A stretch of 64,000 bases of DNA from JAENVT01 sp963720775 (GTDB taxonomy: Bacteria > Actinomycetota > Acidimicrobiia > Acidimicrobiales > Ilumatobacteraceae): assembly GCA_963720775.1 (NCBI GenBank), contig CAVRGR010000002.1, forward strand, positions 248,001-312,000. Direction: 5' to 3'. This document shows positions 62,034 through 64,000 of the stretch, in pieces. Position 1 is the first letter of the stretch. Each line of letters opens with the position of its first letter. The translations under genes were made by a program, and so were the position numbers. The notes beneath the pieces were generated by a model. That model searched no databases. It was not told where the DNA came from and was given only the letters and a program-made list of their open reading frames with translations.

Positions 62034-62960
62034 GTGGCCGACACTGAGCTCGCCGACGTTCGACGCCGTTTGGCGGACGCCGCAACGTTCAACTCGTATC
62101 GGATCGGCTCGCTTGCGGCGCGGCTGATTCCGGGTCCTCTTACGGCCGGCGCGGCGGTGTCGATCGGCCTCGGTGCCAGCTTCGCCAATCCCGCCAAGCG
62201 GCGAATGGTCGAACGTCACCTGCGGCGGGTGAACCCGCAGATGCGCGGCAACGCGTTGCGTGTCGCCGTGCAGCAGGCGTTCGACTACTACGCCCGCTAC
62301 TACGTCGAGAGCTTCCGCCTGCCGACGATGTCGAAGGCGGCGGTCGCCCGACCGTTCACCATCGACGGCTGGCAACACGTGCTCGATGGTCTGGCCCGAG
62401 GCAATGGTGTGATCCTCGCTCTGCCCCATCTGGGTGGATGGGAGTGGGCCGGTCGGTGGATGACCGACCAGGGCTTCAAGATGACGGTCGTCGTCGAGGC
62501 GCTCGAACCGCCTGAGCTGTTCGAGTGGTTCGCCGACCTGCGCCAGAAGTTGGGGATGACCGTCGTGCCGACCGGCCCGCAAGCGGGGCCGGCCGTGCTG
62601 AGGGCGCTGCGTGCCAACGAGACGGTGTGCCTGCTGTGCGACCGTGACCTCGACCATACGGGTGTCGAGGTCGAGTTCTTCGGAGAACGCACGACGTTGC
62701 CGCCGGGCCCGGCAACGTTGGCGATCCGTACCGGGGCGCCGCTGCTGCCGGTCGGCTGCTACTTCACAGCCAAGTACAACGGCCACCACAGTCTGGTTCG
62801 ACCGCCGGTGTCGACGCAGCGCCTGGGCGGGATGCGCGACGACGTCGGCCGAGTCACCCAGGAGCTGGCCCGGGAACTGGAGTTCCTGATCCGCCGGGCC
62901 CCCGAGCAATGGCATCTCTTCCAACCGAACTGGCCGAGCGACCCCGGATACGGCGACTGA
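62034..62960 (+). CDS. LpxL/PatA-like acyltransferase
   Basis: 308 residues. The acyltransferase block has ALPHLGGWEWAG (His-x4-Glu) near residues 125-136. Later landmarks are LLCDRDLDHTGVEVEFFG, TTLPPGPATLAIRTGAPLLP and HLFQPNWPSDPGYG. In mycobacteria the gene after pgsA1 encodes PatA, which acylates phosphatidylinositol mannoside; this is the likely counterpart. PimA, next in mycobacteria, is absent here. GTG 62034. Confidence 0.88.
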   Translation: MADTELADVRRRLADAATFNSYRIGSLAARLIPGPLTAGAAVSIGLGASFANPAKRRMVERHLRRVNPQMRGNALRVAVQQAFDYYARYYVESFRLPTMSKAAVARPFTIDGWQHVLDGLARGNGVILALPHLGGWEWAGRWMTDQGFKMTVVVEALEPPELFEWFADLRQKLGMTVVPTGPQAGPAVLRALRANETVCLLCDRDLDHTGVEVEFFGERTTLPPGPATLAIRTGAPLLPVGCYFTAKYNGHHSLVRPPVSTQRLGGMRDDVGRVTQELARELEFLIRRAPEQWHLFQPNWPSDPGYGD

Positions 62961-62984
62961 TCGATGAACCGGAGCCACCGCGGT

Positions 62985-63027
62985 GTGGAGTGTTTCGCGG
63001 CACCGGAGTGCGCGGCAAACACTCCAC
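62985..63027 (+). terminator. Hairpin after the PatA-like gene
   Basis: GTGGAGTGTTT (62985-62995) and AAACACTCCAC (63017-63027) form an 11-bp stem around a 21-base loop. It lies 25 bases after the acyltransferase stop and would end the pgsA operon. No U-run follows, which is common in actinobacterial terminators. Confidence 0.6.
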
Positions 63028-63125
63028 GGGGCAGCGGTTGCACGTTCCAGTGACTTAGGTCCCTTACGCGGGTTCGCCCTGCCACGGATACTTCACCTCC
63101 GGGCATTTCGGTGAGAGGACAGCGG

Positions 63126-63614
63126 ATGGGATCGAAGAAGACCGCTACGCCTGCACCAGCAAGCGCGTACCCGTCTCGTCGAGCCCAGCGATATCAAGAA
63201 CACCGAGCGCGAGCGCGCCGCCGAATCATCGCCGGCGTCTCCGGCGTGCTGCTCCTTGCCGGCGTCGTCCTGATCGTGATGCAGGTGAAGAACGACACCG
63301 GTAACGCGAACGCACCGTTCGCAGGCTCGACGATCGAGGTGGTCCTCGGCGACTACACGATCACCGGAAACCTCACTGCACCGGCCGGTGAGGTTCGGCT
63401 ACATGCCGTCAACGACGGTGGGACGCAACACGACGTCGGCCTGCGCGGGGGACCGATGAGCAACGAGATGCGACCCGGCCTGGAGACCACGGTCGACCTC
63501 GGCACACTCGCACCTGGCACGTACGAGTTGTATTGCAACGTCGAAGATCACGAGGCTCGGGGCATGGTGGCCGAGTTGGTGATCACCGCGCCGACGTCGA
63601 CGGCGGCTACGTGA
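63126..63614 (+). CDS. Membrane-anchored cupredoxin (plastocyanin-like)
   Basis: 162 residues from ATG 63126 after GAGAGGA. A basic cytoplasmic N-terminus of about 38 and one helix (about 39-56, GVSGVLLLAGVVLIVMQV) anchor an extracytoplasmic beta-sandwich. The copper ligands are His in GGTQHDVGLRGG and the loop ELYCNVEDHEARGM, giving Cys-x4-His-x4-Met. It is predicted to bind one type 1 copper and carry electrons at the outer face of the membrane. Confidence 0.88.
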   Translation: MGSKKTATPAPASAYPSRRAQRYQEHRARARRRIIAGVSGVLLLAGVVLIVMQVKNDTGNANAPFAGSTIEVVLGDYTITGNLTAPAGEVRLHAVNDGGTQHDVGLRGGPMSNEMRPGLETTVDLGTLAPGTYELYCNVEDHEARGMVAELVITAPTSTAAT

Positions 63615-64000
63615 ATCGCACCAGGCAGCGCCGGGGCCCGCGCACCTGACCGCCGGCCCACGTGACGGCTTGCGGATCAACCAGCTCGAAGTCAGGGATC
63701 CGCTCCATCCAGGCCTGCAGGGCGACACGCAGTTCGAGCCGCGCCAGGTTGGAGCCGGCACAGCGGTGGATACCGGCACCGAACGCGACGTGCCGGTTGT
63801 GCTCCCGGTCGAGGATGACGCTGTCCGGGTCGTCGAACTGGCGGGGATCGCGGTTGGCGGCGGGGAACGACATCAGCACGCGGTCGCCGGCATGCATCGG
63901 GCAACCCTGGAACTCGGTGTCGCGATCGACGATGCGGGCCATGGTGACCGGGGAGTAGGCCCGCAGGAGCTCTTCGATGGCCATCGGCCAGATGTCGGGT
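63607..64000 (-). CDS. Cytochrome P450, C-terminal fragment
   Basis: A minus-strand gene that enters from the right edge; about 131 codons are visible. The haem loop FGAGIHRCAGSNLARLEL has the axial Cys, preceded by FDDPDSVILDREHNRHVAFG. MAIEELLRAYSPVT, a helix-K region, lies at the edge. Bacterial P450 families of this form include sterol and fatty-acid hydroxylases; the substrate is unknown. It overlaps the cupredoxin gene stop by 8 bases. Confidence 0.93.
   Translation of the reverse strand, partial: PDIWPMAIEELLRAYSPVTMARIVDRDTEFQGCPMHAGDRVLMSFPAANRDPRQFDDPDSVILDREHNRHVAFGAGIHRCAGSNLARLELRVALQAWMERIPDFELVDPQAVTWAGGQVRGPRRCLVRFT

Overview
This 64 kb window is GC-rich and densely coded. 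It comes from the chromosome of an actinobacterium. The markers are a mycothiol ligase (MshC), an F420-dependent NADP reductase, the proteasome activator Bpa, an MtrA/MtrB-like two-component system followed by a GerMN lipoprotein, an actinobacterial-style T-box in front of ileS, and a thrS-HIT-pgsA-acyltransferase block like the phosphatidylinositol cluster of mycobacteria. Gene content and spacing would fit a deep-branching class such as Acidimicrobiia, but that placement is inference. No insertion sequence, prophage, tRNA, rRNA or CRISPR array was seen.

Layout. 1-10.9 kb: start of a membrane protein, phosphofructokinase, a DrrAB-type ABC exporter, the two-component/lipoprotein operon (minus), an inositol-monophosphatase-type enzyme, a polyprenol-phosphate mannosyltransferase-like enzyme, a NUDIX hydrolase coupled to DNA polymerase IV, and a DUF3040 protein. 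10.9-18.9 kb: a transglutaminase/DUF58/MoxR operon (minus), a ROK sugar kinase, an acyl-CoA dehydrogenase, an HNH nuclease and a lipoate-ligase-like protein. 19.0-36.7 kb: the division and cell wall (dcw) cluster mraZ-rsmH-ftsL-ftsI-murE-mraY-murD-ftsW-murG-murC-murB-ftsQ-ftsZ-yggS-sepF-divIVA. Most genes overlap by 4 bases, and murF is missing. 36.7-42.4 kb: T-box leader, ileS, a Lys/Ala-rich DksA/TraR-like protein without zinc cysteines, lspA and an rluD-type synthase. 42.4-51.2 kb: Rrf2 regulator, a phosphodiesterase-type protein, bpa, dnaE, an unknown protein, a nitroreductase, a DUF35 protein and a thiolase. 51.3-64 kb: a YyaL-type protein, fabI, F420 reductase, mshC, plsC, thrS, a RIO-type kinase, a HIT protein, pgsA, a PatA-like acyltransferase, a membrane-anchored cupredoxin and a partial cytochrome P450.

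Regulation is unusually readable. mraZ is preceded by five GTGGGG-like hexamers at an exact 10-base period over a TTGACA promoter, the expected MraZ operator. A 28-bp RNA helix can form between mraZ and rsmH. ileS has a T-box with an ATC specifier. pgsA has a perfect 18-bp palindrome directly upstream of its -10. Many genes have a TANNNT box 6-8 bases before the start codon, which points to leaderless transcription.

Four conserved genes (the GerMN lipoprotein, murD, yggS and the phosphodiesterase) are each broken by a single frameshift. murD is essential, so base-level sequence errors are the likeliest cause, and the four should be treated as probably intact genes. A 61-base palindromic element occurs twice (18948-19008 and 51204-51264) and may be a dispersed repeat family.
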